A stretch of DNA of 64,000 nt, taken from Rhizobium sp. Root1212. GTDB lineage: Bacteria > Pseudomonadota > Alphaproteobacteria > Rhizobiales > Rhizobiaceae. Under the pieces are notes generated by a model. The model saw nothing but the letters and a program-made list of their open reading frames with translations, had not been told where the DNA came from and made no database searches. The stretch lies in assembly GCF_001424985.1 (NCBI RefSeq), contig NZ_LMDA01000023.1, positions 243,495 through 307,494 of the forward strand, written 5' to 3'. How positions within the stretch are numbered: position 1 is the stretch's first letter; each line of letters opens with the position of its first letter. The translations under genes were made by a program, and so were the position numbers. This document shows positions 56,227 to 64,000 of the stretch, piece after piece.

Positions 56227-57389
56227 GGCGTTGCACCCTGCGCCGTGGAGGCAACCCGTGCGCCTTCTGCAAGGCCCGCCTGACCTTCGGTGACGACCAC
56301 ATCGCCGTCCTTGAGGCCGGACGTGACACCGGCGCGGTCGCCCACGGTGATCCCGACGCTGACCTTGCGGACGTCGATTGTATTATCCGCCTTGACGACG
56401 AAGCAGATATAGCTGTTGCCCTGCGGCTGAAGCGCGACCATTGGCACGATGACGACGCCGTCCTGCATACCGGCCGTGACGGCGACGTCGAGCGATTGGC
56501 CGGGCCAGAGCGTCAGCGCGTCGTTGGCAAGCTGGGCGCGCAGCGTGAACGTGCCGGATGCGGCATCGATGGCATTGTCGATGAAGGTGGCAGGCCCGGT
56601 TTGCGGCACGTCACTGCCCTGGCCGAGCGGCGGCGTCACCGATACCGTCAGCGTTCCCTCTTTCATGGCCGAACGAACGAGGGCGAGGTCCGGCTCGGGC
56701 AGCGTGAACTCGGCATAAACCGGCTTCATCTGGATGAGCGTAACGACTGTCGCGCCGGCGGCTAGATAGGCTCCGGGAGAGACGGCGACCGCGCCCAGCC
56801 GCCCGTCAAAGGGCGCCCTGATCTGGGTTTGTGACAGCACCACATTGTCGGCGGCGATAACGGACCTATCGACATCGATGGCCGCCGCGGCCTGCTTGGC
56901 GGCGGAAACCGCATCGCCATATTGCTGCTGCGTGTCGATGCCGGAGGCATTCAGCCCCTCGACCCGCTTGAGGGTGGCGTTCGCATCGTCGAGCGTTGCC
57001 TGATCCTTGGCCAGCAGCGCCCGATCCTTCGCGATATTCGCCTTCGCCGTGCGATCGTCGAGCTGCATCAGCAGGTCGCCGGCCACCACGTCCGCGCCGT
57101 CCCTGGCGATGACCTGCGAAACGATGCCGGCAAGCGGACTGCCGAGTGCGGTCGTCTGGAGGGGGACGATAGAACCGATCGTCCGGCGGACGATAGGAAG
57201 CGCGCCTGATCTGGCAAGGGTGGTCGACACCGCGGTGATGCTGCCGGACCCGACGTTTGCTGATGTGGGCTGCATCCGTGCTGCGGTCGCACCGGTCCAG
57301 GGCGGGATGACGCGCTGTAGTTCGGCCCGGTAAAAGAACAGTGCACCCGCAGCGATAATCAAGACGATAGCCGGGACGATGCGTCTCAT
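56223..57389 (-). CDS. RND efflux periplasmic adaptor (MdtA-like)
   Basis: A 388-residue membrane-fusion protein. The N-terminal anchor is VPAIVLIIAAGALFFYRAEL. The lipoyl halves are PLAGIVSQVIARDGADVVAG and IRAPFDGRLGAVAVSPGAYL, flanking a helical hairpin (LLAKDQATLDDANATLKRVE), then the beta-barrel and membrane-proximal domains. AGGAG lies seven bases before the ATG at 57389. It forms the efflux operon with the permease downstream. It starts opposite a 458-bp gap. Confidence 0.92.
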   Translation of the reverse strand: MRRIVPAIVLIIAAGALFFYRAELQRVIPPWTGATAARMQPTSANVGSGSITAVSTTLARSGALPIVRRTIGSIVPLQTTALGSPLAGIVSQVIARDGADVVAGDLLMQLDDRTAKANIAKDRALLAKDQATLDDANATLKRVEGLNASGIDTQQQYGDAVSAAKQAAAAIDVDRSVIAADNVVLSQTQIRAPFDGRLGAVAVSPGAYLAAGATVVTLIQMKPVYAEFTLPEPDLALVRSAMKEGTLTVSVTPPLGQGSDVPQTGPATFIDNAIDAASGTFTLRAQLANDALTLWPGQSLDVAVTAGMQDGVVIVPMVALQPQGNSYICFVVKADNTIDVRKVSVGITVGDRAGVTSGLKDGDVVVTEGQAGLAEGARVASTAQGATP

Positions 57390-57848
57390 GGAAAGCTCCT
57401 TCGATGCGCCGGGCGCATAGCGGGCTGACGTGCGCACAATCATAGAGGTGCGGGGGCAAGCTACCCCACGTTCCATTGGCCGGGCAGCGGCTGGCAACCG
57501 GCGCCATTCAGCCCTCCGTCAGCTATAGGCCTGCCGGGTGCTCCAGGTCATGTTACAACTAAATAAAGTTTCGAGGATCTCGTTTGCCAAATTATTGCCG
57601 GGATTGAGGAAGTCACATTCCTCGCGCTCTATAGAAGGCACGGTTCGGTCCTGCGTCTTTGCCTCCGCGGAGAGGAAAGAGCCGCGCATGCAATGAATCT
57701 CATTAGGGAAATCTCGCGTGCGCGAAGCTCATTTTCCAAATTGCTGCTTCAGTTTGCCCGCCACGAATTTCGAGAGCGAGAATATCCCGTCGCTAATCGG
57801 GCGGAAACGCAGCGACGGGAGGATCTTTGCAGGGGCTCGGGGGAAGAG
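57390..57848. other. Intergenic region upstream of efflux operon
   Basis: About 460 bp with no supported gene. It must hold the efflux promoter (minus strand) and the 3' end of the ABM gene transcript. A plus-strand frame starting at 57693 runs antisense through the ABM gene and looks spurious. I see no clear operator. Confidence 0.5.
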
Positions 57849-58157
57849 CTAAAGCTTTCCCGCCTCTATCCTGTTGAGGTAGAGAAATTCGGGCGCACGC
57901 ACGCCGGCCACGCGCCGTATCTCGACAAGTTCCGGCGACTCGAAGAAAGCGCGGGCGGCGGCAAGCGAAGTCCAGCGCGAGAAATGCACGACGCGCCTTT
58001 CATCGTTTTCGCAGGCCAGCAGCTGATATTCGATTTCCCCGGCCTGGACCCGGATCGTCGCCGCGTTGTCGAAAATATCCTTCCATTTCCCGTAATCTTC
58101 GACCTCGTGGACGATAAGGACGAAGGCGTTGTCTTCGGGAGCGGTGCGGGTCGTCAT
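57849..58157 (-). CDS. ABM-domain (antibiotic biosynthesis monooxygenase-like) protein
   Basis: A 102-residue dimeric alpha-beta barrel-type protein: AFVLIVHEVEDYGKWKDIFD, LLACENDERRVVHFSRWTSL and ARAFFESPELVEIRRVAGVR. These small proteins act as heme- or quinol-type monooxygenases or stress proteins; the exact role is not evident. GGAGG is six bases before the ATG at 58157. It lies between TetR and the efflux genes. Confidence 0.82.
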   Translation of the reverse strand: MTTRTAPEDNAFVLIVHEVEDYGKWKDIFDNAATIRVQAGEIEYQLLACENDERRVVHFSRWTSLAAARAFFESPELVEIRRVAGVRAPEFLYLNRIEAGKL

Positions 58158-58265
58158 GTATTTCCTCCAGGGCGGATCGCCATATCGATGAAAAAGGCAG
58201 GGTAAAATCAAGTCGTAGGAGACTGTCGCGCGGCATCCGTATGAGAAGGCAACCGGTGCGGCCAG

Positions 58266-58877
58266 TCAGGGCAGGGGATCAGGAAAATCCTCCTTGCTCG
58301 CGCCGCCCATCGACCGCACCAGAAAGGCCGCCGCTTCGCCGGCGCTTTCCATGTAACTTGCATCCCGATGCAGCAGCACGACTGAAAAGGCGCCGTCCAG
58401 AAGAAGAATGATCTGCCGGGCCGTCCGGCGCACCCGGTCGGGGTCGCCCGGCTGATCGAGGATCGAACAGAACCAGTCTTCGACCCGCTTCTTATGCCGC
58501 CTGCCGGCGACGACAGCCGGGTGGCCAGGCAGGTTGATCAGTTCGACCGACGTCCGCAGAAAGCCGCAACCCTTCCATTTGGGGTGGCGGGCGGATTGGG
58601 CGAGCTTGTCGAAAATACCCTTTATCCTATCGGCGATATCGCCCTCGGCCTCGTCGAACCATTGCTGGAACAGGGCAAGGTTGGGCTGATCGCGCGCTTC
58701 GAGATGCGCGGCGATCAGGTCGTCCTTGCTGCGGAAATGATAGTAGAGCGTGCGCTTCGTCACGCCGGTCAGTTCGGCGACGGCATCCATGCTCACGGCC
58801 CGGATGCCCTCCTTGTGAAACAGCTTCCCGGCAGCCAGGACGATACGGTCGCGGGTCGGACGTTCGGTTTTGCTCAT
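58266..58877 (-). CDS. TetR-family transcriptional regulator
   Basis: A 203-residue TetR repressor. The N-terminal helix-turn-helix (about 8-55) reads RIVLAAGKLFHKEGIRAVSM and VTKRTLYYHFRSKDDLIAAH. The C-terminal ligand domain follows the tetracyclin-repressor-like C group (GCGFLRTSVELINLPGHPAV). It is divergent from an alpha/beta hydrolase gene with only 33 bp between starts, filled by a palindrome, and probably represses both. Confidence 0.92.
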   Translation of the reverse strand: MSKTERPTRDRIVLAAGKLFHKEGIRAVSMDAVAELTGVTKRTLYYHFRSKDDLIAAHLEARDQPNLALFQQWFDEAEGDIADRIKGIFDKLAQSARHPKWKGCGFLRTSVELINLPGHPAVVAGRRHKKRVEDWFCSILDQPGDPDRVRRTARQIILLLDGAFSVVLLHRDASYMESAGEAAAFLVRSMGGASKEDFPDPLP

Positions 58878-58884
58878 GACCTTA

Positions 58885-58908
58885 TGTATACCGACCAGTG
58901 AATATACA
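58885..58908. promoter_or_regulatory. Putative TetR operator
   Basis: TGTATA-N12-TATACA, 24 bp, with inner ACCGACCAGT resembling the CCGACCGG-type core of many TetR operators. It occupies nearly all of the space between the divergent TetR and hydrolase starts. Confidence 0.6.
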
Positions 58909-58910
58909 CA

Positions 58911-59909
58911 ATGGATCGGGACCCCTATCGTCGCGGCATGACCGGCGAACCCACCAAGAGACGAGAAGTTCTCCCGAATCCCGTCGCGATCACGTGTCGC
59001 GATGGTCTCCGGCTTCAGGGCCATCTGTGGGAGACGCCGGTGAACGCCAAAGCCGGACGGGTCATCATCAATCCGGCGACGGGGGTGCCGGCGCGCTTCT
59101 ATCACCGCTATGCCCGCTTTCTCGCCGATCGCGGCTTCGACGTGCTGACCTATGATTATCGGGGCATCGGCCTCTCCCGGCCGCCGGACCTGCGCGGCTG
59201 CGGCTTTCGATGGCGCGACTGGGGCGAACTGGATTTCGATGCGGCCGTCCGCTTCATGGAAGGATGCGGCGACGGGCCGCTTCTGGCCGTCGGTCACAGC
59301 ATCGGAGGCTTCCTGCCGGGACTGGCGGAGGGCGGCGCGCGGCTCTCGCGGATGCTGACGGTCGGGGCGCAATTCGCATGGTGGGGCGATTACGACAGAT
59401 CGCAACGGCTGAAGCTTGTGCTGAAATGGCATCTCGCCATGCCGCTTTTGACGGCGCTTTGCGGCTATTTCCCCGGCCGGCGTCTTGGATGGCTCGAAGA
59501 CCTGCCGGCCGGTGTGGCCAATGAATGGAGTTTTCGCAGGTCCCGTTTCGAGCGCAGCCATCCGCGCGCCATGCGCAAGATCGTGCTTGCCCGGATGGGC
59601 GCGTTCAGCGCGCCGATCCTTGCCGTCACGGTGTCCGACGACGCATTGGGAACGGTGGCTGCCGCCCGCCGCACGCTGGGCTGCTATACCGGTGCGGACC
59701 GGACGCTGGTTCATCTATCCCCGGCAGACTACGGCCGGGAGGCAATCGGTCACTTCAACCTGTTCCACGATATGCATGCGATGGGTTTCTGGCTGGATAC
59801 AATCCTCTGGCTTCGCGACGGCCTCAATCCCTGGCCGACCCGGAAAGTCGATGTGCTCAATCCACCCGCCCCGCCGGCAGCGCGAACCCTTGGTCGACCC
59901 TACTACTAA
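58911..59909 (+). CDS. Alpha/beta hydrolase
   Basis: A 332-residue hydrolase of the YheT/serine aminopeptidase-like type. The nucleophile elbow is GHSIGG with Ser130. The oxyanion region is INPATGVPARFYHRY and the strand before it reads FDVLTYDYRGIGLSR. The late His is probably in the REAIGHFNLFHDM segment. The start codon is 2 bp after the TetR operator half-site, implying a very short leader; an ATG at 58938 is an alternative. The substrate is unknown. Confidence 0.88.
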   Translation: MDRDPYRRGMTGEPTKRREVLPNPVAITCRDGLRLQGHLWETPVNAKAGRVIINPATGVPARFYHRYARFLADRGFDVLTYDYRGIGLSRPPDLRGCGFRWRDWGELDFDAAVRFMEGCGDGPLLAVGHSIGGFLPGLAEGGARLSRMLTVGAQFAWWGDYDRSQRLKLVLKWHLAMPLLTALCGYFPGRRLGWLEDLPAGVANEWSFRRSRFERSHPRAMRKIVLARMGAFSAPILAVTVSDDALGTVAAARRTLGCYTGADRTLVHLSPADYGREAIGHFNLFHDMHAMGFWLDTILWLRDGLNPWPTRKVDVLNPPAPPAARTLGRPYY

Positions 59910-59942
59910 AAAGGCCGCGCCGATCCGTAGACCGGCGCGGTC
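59907..59942 (-). terminator. Terminator downstream of RTX gene
   Basis: CCGCGCCG-atccgtaga-CCGGCGCGG stem. The A5 tract at 59908-59912 gives TTTTT on the minus strand after the stem, so it ends the RTX transcript; it also follows the hydrolase stop. Confidence 0.72.
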
Positions 59943-59950
59943 TCAATGGC

Positions 59951-62900
59951 TCAAATGAGGATGAAGTCGCCGGTGCTGAGCGTCGCCACGTTATCGAGCG
60001 TGGCGATCAGTACGGCTTCCTTGTCACCGCCCTTGCCGTCGCCATCGAACCACAGCCGGTGCGTATCCTGCTCGTAGAGGAAGGTCGCGCCAGCGGTGGT
60101 GAAGGTGGCTTCGTTGGAAATCACCAGCTTGATCGAGGCGCCAGCGCCGAGCCCGAAGCCGAGATCGTCGATGGCGATCTTGTCTTCGCCGCGCTTGAAA
60201 TCGGTGATCTGGTCGCCGCCGTCGGTGACGTAGCTGAACTGGAACGTGTCCTTACCGGTGCCGCCGGTGAGGTGGTCTCCGCCCATGCCGCCGATCAGCG
60301 TGTCGTTGCCGCCGCGTCCCTGAAGGATATCGTCTTTTGCGCCGCCGGAAATCCAGTCGTTGCCGTTCGAACCGCGGATATCGTCATCCTGGCTGGTGCC
60401 CCAGATGCGCTCGATGCTCTTGACCGTGAGGCCAAGCGCCAGGCCGTCATTCTTGGTGTTGTCGAGCAGATCGAGCTTCACCGACGAGTCATTGCCGTAA
60501 TAATTGAAGTCCAGCGTATCGATGCCGTCGCTGCCGTCGAAAACGTCCTTGCCCACGAAATCGCCGCGGGTAAACCAGTCGTCACCCGCACCGCCGGAAT
60601 GGCTGTCGTTGCCGGCGCCATCGAAGAAGACATCGTTTCCTGCGCCGCCGATCAGCGTGTCGTTACCGGCATCGTCGCGCAAGGTGTCGCGGCCATTGCC
60701 GCCATCGAGCCGGTCATTGCCTTCATTGCCGCGCAGGTCGTCATCGCCGGCGCTGCCGATAACGGTGTCGTTGCCCTTGGTGCCGCTGAATTCGAGTGTT
60801 TCCATGCCGGTGAAGGTCGTGTTGGCATTGACCTTCACCGTGCCGGTGCCGAAGGTGAAGTTGACACCTGCCGTCAGCGCCGAGACATCGACGGAAACGC
60901 GGTCTGTGCCGGCGCCGCCGATGGCGGTATCGCCGCCTTCGATGTGGATCTCGTCATTGCCGGCGCCGCCGTCGATGCTGTCGGCATCTGTGTCGCCGCC
61001 CCAGCCGGAAGACCAGATCTTATCGTTGCCGTCTCCGCCCTTGATGGTGTCGCGTCCCTTGCCACCATGCAGCCAGTCGTCTCCGCCGAGGCCCGAAAGC
61101 GTGTCGTTGCCGTCGTTGCCGACAAGCGTGTCGGACAGTGCGCCGCCGGTGAAATTGTCCGCGCCGCTGCCGCCGGTGATGTCGACGCGCTCGAAATTCT
61201 TCAGCGTGGCATCGCCATTGATGAGCGTGGCATTGCCGCTCAGCGTGAAGGTCAGCGCTTTGGTGGTTTCGTGGCGGTCGATTTCAGCAAGATCGATGCC
61301 GCTGCCGCCATCGGCGACGAGCTTGCCGTGGATATAGCCGAGGCCGGCATTGAACTCGACGACATCATTGCCGGCGCCGAGATCGACGGTCGTGGTATCG
61401 CCGCCGGTATGGGCGTTGAAGACCGTGAGATGCAGTTCGTCGTCGCCATCGCCGGCGGAGAAGCTGTTGTTGCCGCCGAGATCGTAGAGCGTGTCGTTAC
61501 CGGCGCCGGCGACGATCTTGTCGTTGCCGAGCCCACTATCGAGCAGGTCGTCGCCGGCGCTGCCGTAGAGCTGGTCGTTGCCTTGGTCCGATTTGAACCA
61601 GACGCGCTGGGCATTGCCGGCCTTCAGCACATCGTTGCCGTTGGCGGTGAAGATGTTGAAGATTTCCGTATCCTGGGCAAAGGAACCGTTCGAAAGTATG
61701 CCCTTGCCGTTGACGACCTCGAACGTATAGCCGGTGGTCTGGTAGCCGGAGACGTCGAGATAGACGGTATCGGTGCCCGCGCCGCCATAGATGCTGTCCT
61801 TGCCGGCGCCGCCGAAGATCGTGTCGTTGCCGGCCTCGCCGTAAAGCGTGTCGTTGCCGGCGCCGCCGTCGATATAGTCGTCGCCCGCACCCGCCTTGAC
61901 CATGTCGTCGCCGTCATAGGTGACGATGTGATCCTTGCCATCAAGGGTCACGATGCTGTTCTTGCCGTTGGTGCCGTAGAGGTCGTAGTTTTCGACATTG
62001 ACGATGGTCGAGCCGTCGGCCAGCGTATTGACGACGGTGGATGCCTTGGCGGTGAAATTGCCTTCGAGATTGCGGATTTCCAGGGAGTCGTTGCCTGCGC
62101 CGCCGTCGATCGTGTCCTTGCCGTTGTTGAGCGTCATGAGGATTTCGTCGTCGTCGGCGCCGGCATCCACCTTGTCCACGCCGGGGCCGGTGATGATGTA
62201 GTCTTTTCCGGCGCCGCCGATCAGCGTGTCGTTGCCGTCGCCGCCCCAAAGGTAGTCGTCGCCGTTGCCAGCATCGAGTGTGTCATTGCCGTCATCGCCA
62301 TAGAGCGCATCGCGGCCGTTGCCGCCGGTGATCCTGTCGTTGCCGAGGCCACCCTGCATGTCGTCGTCGCCATAGCCGCCGGTGATGACGTCGTCGCCGT
62401 CGCCGCCACGGATATCGTCGTCACCCTGGCCGCCGTCGATGGTGTCCTTGCCGGCCCCGCCGTCGAGATAGTCGTTGCCACCGAGGCCATAGAGCTTGTC
62501 GTCGCCGTTCTGTCCGCTGAAGCGGTCGTTCCAATGGCCGCCCTTTAGCGTGTCGGCATAGTTGGTCGCGGAGATGGTATACTGTTCGATGTTGGTGACG
62601 GTGAAGCCGAAGAGGTTCACCGATTGCGTCGGGTCCTGCGCGGTGAAGCTCACGCCGGATGTGTTGTATTGCAGGTTGATGTCGACCGTATCGGTGCCGA
62701 GCCCGCCATCGACCTTGTCGCCGGCCCAGTCGCTGAGGTAATAATCGCTGAACGTGTCGTCGCCGAGTTCGCCGTTCATGACGTCGGCGCCTGCGCCGCC
62801 GAGGAGGGTATCGTCACCCTGCCCGCCGATGATGGTGTCGTTTCCGAGGTCTCCGGAAAGAGTGTCGCCCTGGAAGCCGCCCCGGATCGTATCGTTTCCC

Positions 62901-63031
62901 TCGCCGCCCATGATGGTGTCCGCGCCGAACAGGCCATGGATCGTGTCATTGCCGCCATAGCCGTAAATGTAGTCGTAGGTATTGCTGCCGGTGAGTGTTT
63001 CGGATGCGTCGGTTCCGTATTTCGTAGCCAC
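59951..63031 (-). CDS. RTX-type calcium-binding protein
   Basis: About 1,026 residues built almost wholly from hemolysin-type nonapeptides (GGxGxDxxx), for example GGEGNDTIRGG, GGAGKDTIDGGQGDD and GGKGRDTIKGGDGND, arranged in blocks separated by beta-rich spacers of about 60-80 residues (such as LEIRNLEGNFTAKAST). The C-terminus (QITDFKRGEDKIAIDDLG, then a hydrophobic end TGDFILI) fits a type I secretion signal. There is no N-terminal enzyme domain. I prefer the GTG at 63031 with AGGGG upstream; an ATG at 63067 adds 12 residues. No secretion genes adjoin it. Confidence 0.9.
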   Translation of the reverse strand: MATKYGTDASETLTGSNTYDYIYGYGGNDTIHGLFGADTIMGGEGNDTIRGGFQGDTLSGDLGNDTIIGGQGDDTLLGGAGADVMNGELGDDTFSDYYLSDWAGDKVDGGLGTDTVDINLQYNTSGVSFTAQDPTQSVNLFGFTVTNIEQYTISATNYADTLKGGHWNDRFSGQNGDDKLYGLGGNDYLDGGAGKDTIDGGQGDDDIRGGDGDDVITGGYGDDDMQGGLGNDRITGGNGRDALYGDDGNDTLDAGNGDDYLWGGDGNDTLIGGAGKDYIITGPGVDKVDAGADDDEILMTLNNGKDTIDGGAGNDSLEIRNLEGNFTAKASTVVNTLADGSTIVNVENYDLYGTNGKNSIVTLDGKDHIVTYDGDDMVKAGAGDDYIDGGAGNDTLYGEAGNDTIFGGAGKDSIYGGAGTDTVYLDVSGYQTTGYTFEVVNGKGILSNGSFAQDTEIFNIFTANGNDVLKAGNAQRVWFKSDQGNDQLYGSAGDDLLDSGLGNDKIVAGAGNDTLYDLGGNNSFSAGDGDDELHLTVFNAHTGGDTTTVDLGAGNDVVEFNAGLGYIHGKLVADGGSGIDLAEIDRHETTKALTFTLSGNATLINGDATLKNFERVDITGGSGADNFTGGALSDTLVGNDGNDTLSGLGGDDWLHGGKGRDTIKGGDGNDKIWSSGWGGDTDADSIDGGAGNDEIHIEGGDTAIGGAGTDRVSVDVSALTAGVNFTFGTGTVKVNANTTFTGMETLEFSGTKGNDTVIGSAGDDDLRGNEGNDRLDGGNGRDTLRDDAGNDTLIGGAGNDVFFDGAGNDSHSGGAGDDWFTRGDFVGKDVFDGSDGIDTLDFNYYGNDSSVKLDLLDNTKNDGLALGLTVKSIERIWGTSQDDDIRGSNGNDWISGGAKDDILQGRGGNDTLIGGMGGDHLTGGTGKDTFQFSYVTDGGDQITDFKRGEDKIAIDDLGFGLGAGASIKLVISNEATFTTAGATFLYEQDTHRLWFDGDGKGGDKEAVLIATLDNVATLSTGDFILI

Positions 63032-63492
63032 TGTGATCACCCCTGTCGTTTCGGATCGCGACGGCAACCGGCCGCCGCGGTGCGGCCGGAGATGTCCGGC
63101 CGTGGCCGCATCTGCCCACGACGGCGCGTCGAAACCTGTTTCTGAGGGAACAGCCGGTTTTCAGGCCGGCATCGGAGGAGCGGGTGGCACGGGCGCCAAA
63201 GATTAAAAATCCGTCATGCTGGGTGCGTTTTCGAAGCCGGCGCAACCTTAAGCAAGTCTTTGACCGAAAAGCCTTATCCGGAAAACCGCCAAGTATGATT
63301 TCCTCAATCAAGGCAATAGTTTGGCAGGAAACGGCCTCGAAACTTTATCTAATTGTAACATGATCCGGTCTGGGCTCCGGGTTTATACATAGTGTCAGGC
63401 TGAATGCCGCCGGTGGGAATGAAACCGCGACGCGACGGCACCCGACAGCCTTTAGGGGATCGAGACATTCTCCCCTTATCGAGGATACGCCT
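63032..63492. other. Divergent promoter region of RTX gene and small exported protein
   Basis: About 460 bp, AT-richer toward 63230-63400. It presumably carries both divergent promoters. A TTAAGCAAGTC stretch near 63248 is only half of a CtrA box. No gene is supported. Confidence 0.45.
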
Positions 63493-63909
63493 ATGCGCTC
63501 GACATTGAAGACCATCACCCTTGCCACCTTCGCCCTTTCGCTTGCCGCAGGCGGTGCTTTTGCCGCCGCACCCGCCGAAAGCGATTCGGGGCTTGCCATC
63601 TATGGCGAACATCTCGGCCATACCCCGCCGATGGCTGCGCCACAAAGCATGAAGACGATGCAGCACCGGCCGCACCTGAGCCAGGTTCTTGCCGAACTGG
63701 GCTCGGCCGACCGGACGATCCGGCATGACGAAGCCATGCATCGCCTGACGGTCGCCTCCGCGACCAAGCTTGAAGGCGAAGCCGGTTCCATTCGCCATCG
63801 CGCCTATGTCGTTGCCGACACCCATAACGGCGCGATCCCGAATGCCACCTACCAGCATCTCAGGGCCGATATCCGTCAGCTCGACCGGAACATCGTCCGC
63901 ATGAGCTGA
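63493..63909 (+). CDS. Small exported protein, unknown
   Basis: A 138-residue protein with a clear signal peptide (TITLATFALSLAAGGAFAAA). The mature part has a His/Met-containing segment (HLGHTPPMAAPQSMKTMQHR) and an amphipathic C-terminal helix (YQHLRADIRQLDRNIVRMS). GAGGATACG precedes the ATG. Family not recognised. It may be a periplasmic or secreted protein. Confidence 0.72.
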   Translation: MRSTLKTITLATFALSLAAGGAFAAAPAESDSGLAIYGEHLGHTPPMAAPQSMKTMQHRPHLSQVLAELGSADRTIRHDEAMHRLTVASATKLEGEAGSIRHRAYVVADTHNGAIPNATYQHLRADIRQLDRNIVRMS

Positions 63910-64000
63910 TCTTTTCTCCGGCCGCCCCTGGCGGGTTGGCCGGAGGTCCCTTGCCGTCTTCTTTCTGGGAGCGGCTGGCGCCGGGGCCGTGCCTCACCCT

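Noticed and set aside
57693-58205. A 170-codon plus-strand frame across the ABM gene
   Set aside because: The minus-strand ABM gene has a good ribosome site and a recognisable fold. The plus frame has neither.
59525-62548. Open frame of about 1,000 codons on the plus strand opposite the RTX gene
   Set aside because: It is the mirror of the Gly/Asp-rich repeat codons of the RTX gene, has no family resemblance, overlaps the end of the hydrolase gene and follows from high GC and repeated codon patterns.
60230-63000. Regularly spaced repeats that might suggest a CRISPR array or tandem DNA repeat
   Set aside because: The periodicity is 27 bp and corresponds to the translated GGxGxDxxx nonapeptide. 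There are no constant direct repeats with unique spacers.

Overview
The window looks like a chromosomal segment of an alphaproteobacterium of the order Rhizobiales, most likely the family Rhizobiaceae (Rhizobium/Agrobacterium/Shinella-like). The reasons are the high GC content, the order zapA - 6S RNA, the run ruvCAB-ybgC-tolQRAB-pal-cpoB-tilS-ftsH-glmM, the serC leader RNA in front of serC-serA, the CtrA/ChpT/SciP cell-cycle genes, and palindromic repeats of a type common in rhizobia. I cannot name the species.

Layout. 1-6.3 kb: a DUF4164 coiled-coil protein, zapA, 6S RNA, a LysR regulator with a divergent small DUF1127-like gene, 5-formyltetrahydrofolate cyclo-ligase, a YmdB-type phosphodiesterase, two exported proteins and yebC. 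6.4-11.9 kb: a luciferase-like oxidoreductase (minus strand), then ruvC-ruvA-ruvB, a Nudix hydrolase and ybgC, with a lone LigD-type polymerase gene on the other strand. 12.1-22.9 kb: the Tol-Pal envelope cluster (tolQ, tolR, tolA, tolB, pal, cpoB), then tilS, ftsH and glmM. 23-28.5 kb: two outer-membrane beta-barrel genes, each behind a perfect CtrA box, then serC-serA and an acetyltransferase. 28.5-38.5 kb: an EamA exporter, purA, a large acidic single-pass membrane protein, rpoH, a DUF2171 protein, a RluD-type pseudouridine synthase, a DUF6476 protein, a SpoU/TrmH methyltransferase and a coiled-coil membrane protein. 38.6-43.2 kb: a cell-cycle block with eipA, chpT, a single-domain response regulator, ctrA, a FliJ-like gene, a small acetyltransferase and sciP. 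43.4-46 kb: a solo LuxR regulator, mnmA and tRNA-Met(CAT).

Downstream of the tRNA (46-53 kb) the sequence changes character. It holds an IS110-family fragment, a sensor kinase gene broken by a stop codon and cut off by that fragment, a Tat-exported HAD phosphatase, a formylglycine-generating-enzyme homologue, a frameshifted lipoprotein fragment, gene-poor AT-richer DNA and a transglutaminase-like cysteine peptidase. The last 11 kb carries an MdtAB-type RND efflux pair, an ABM-domain protein, a TetR/alpha-beta hydrolase divergent pair, a 1,026-residue RTX calcium-binding protein and a small exported protein.

How the genes fit together. Divisome, Tol-Pal, EipA, outer-membrane and CtrA/ChpT/SciP functions lie together, and CtrA-type sites (TTAA-N7-TTAAC, or the 8-mer TTAACCAT) can be read in front of tolQ, pal, both outer-membrane genes, eipA/chpT, ctrA and sciP. 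This suggests that cell-cycle control and envelope maintenance are coupled here. The most unusual features are two essential-type RNA-modification genes (tilS and a trmH-family gene) that each carry an in-frame copy of the same palindromic repeat, and a decaying sulfatase-maturation-like locus in which two promoters share an 18-bp sequence.
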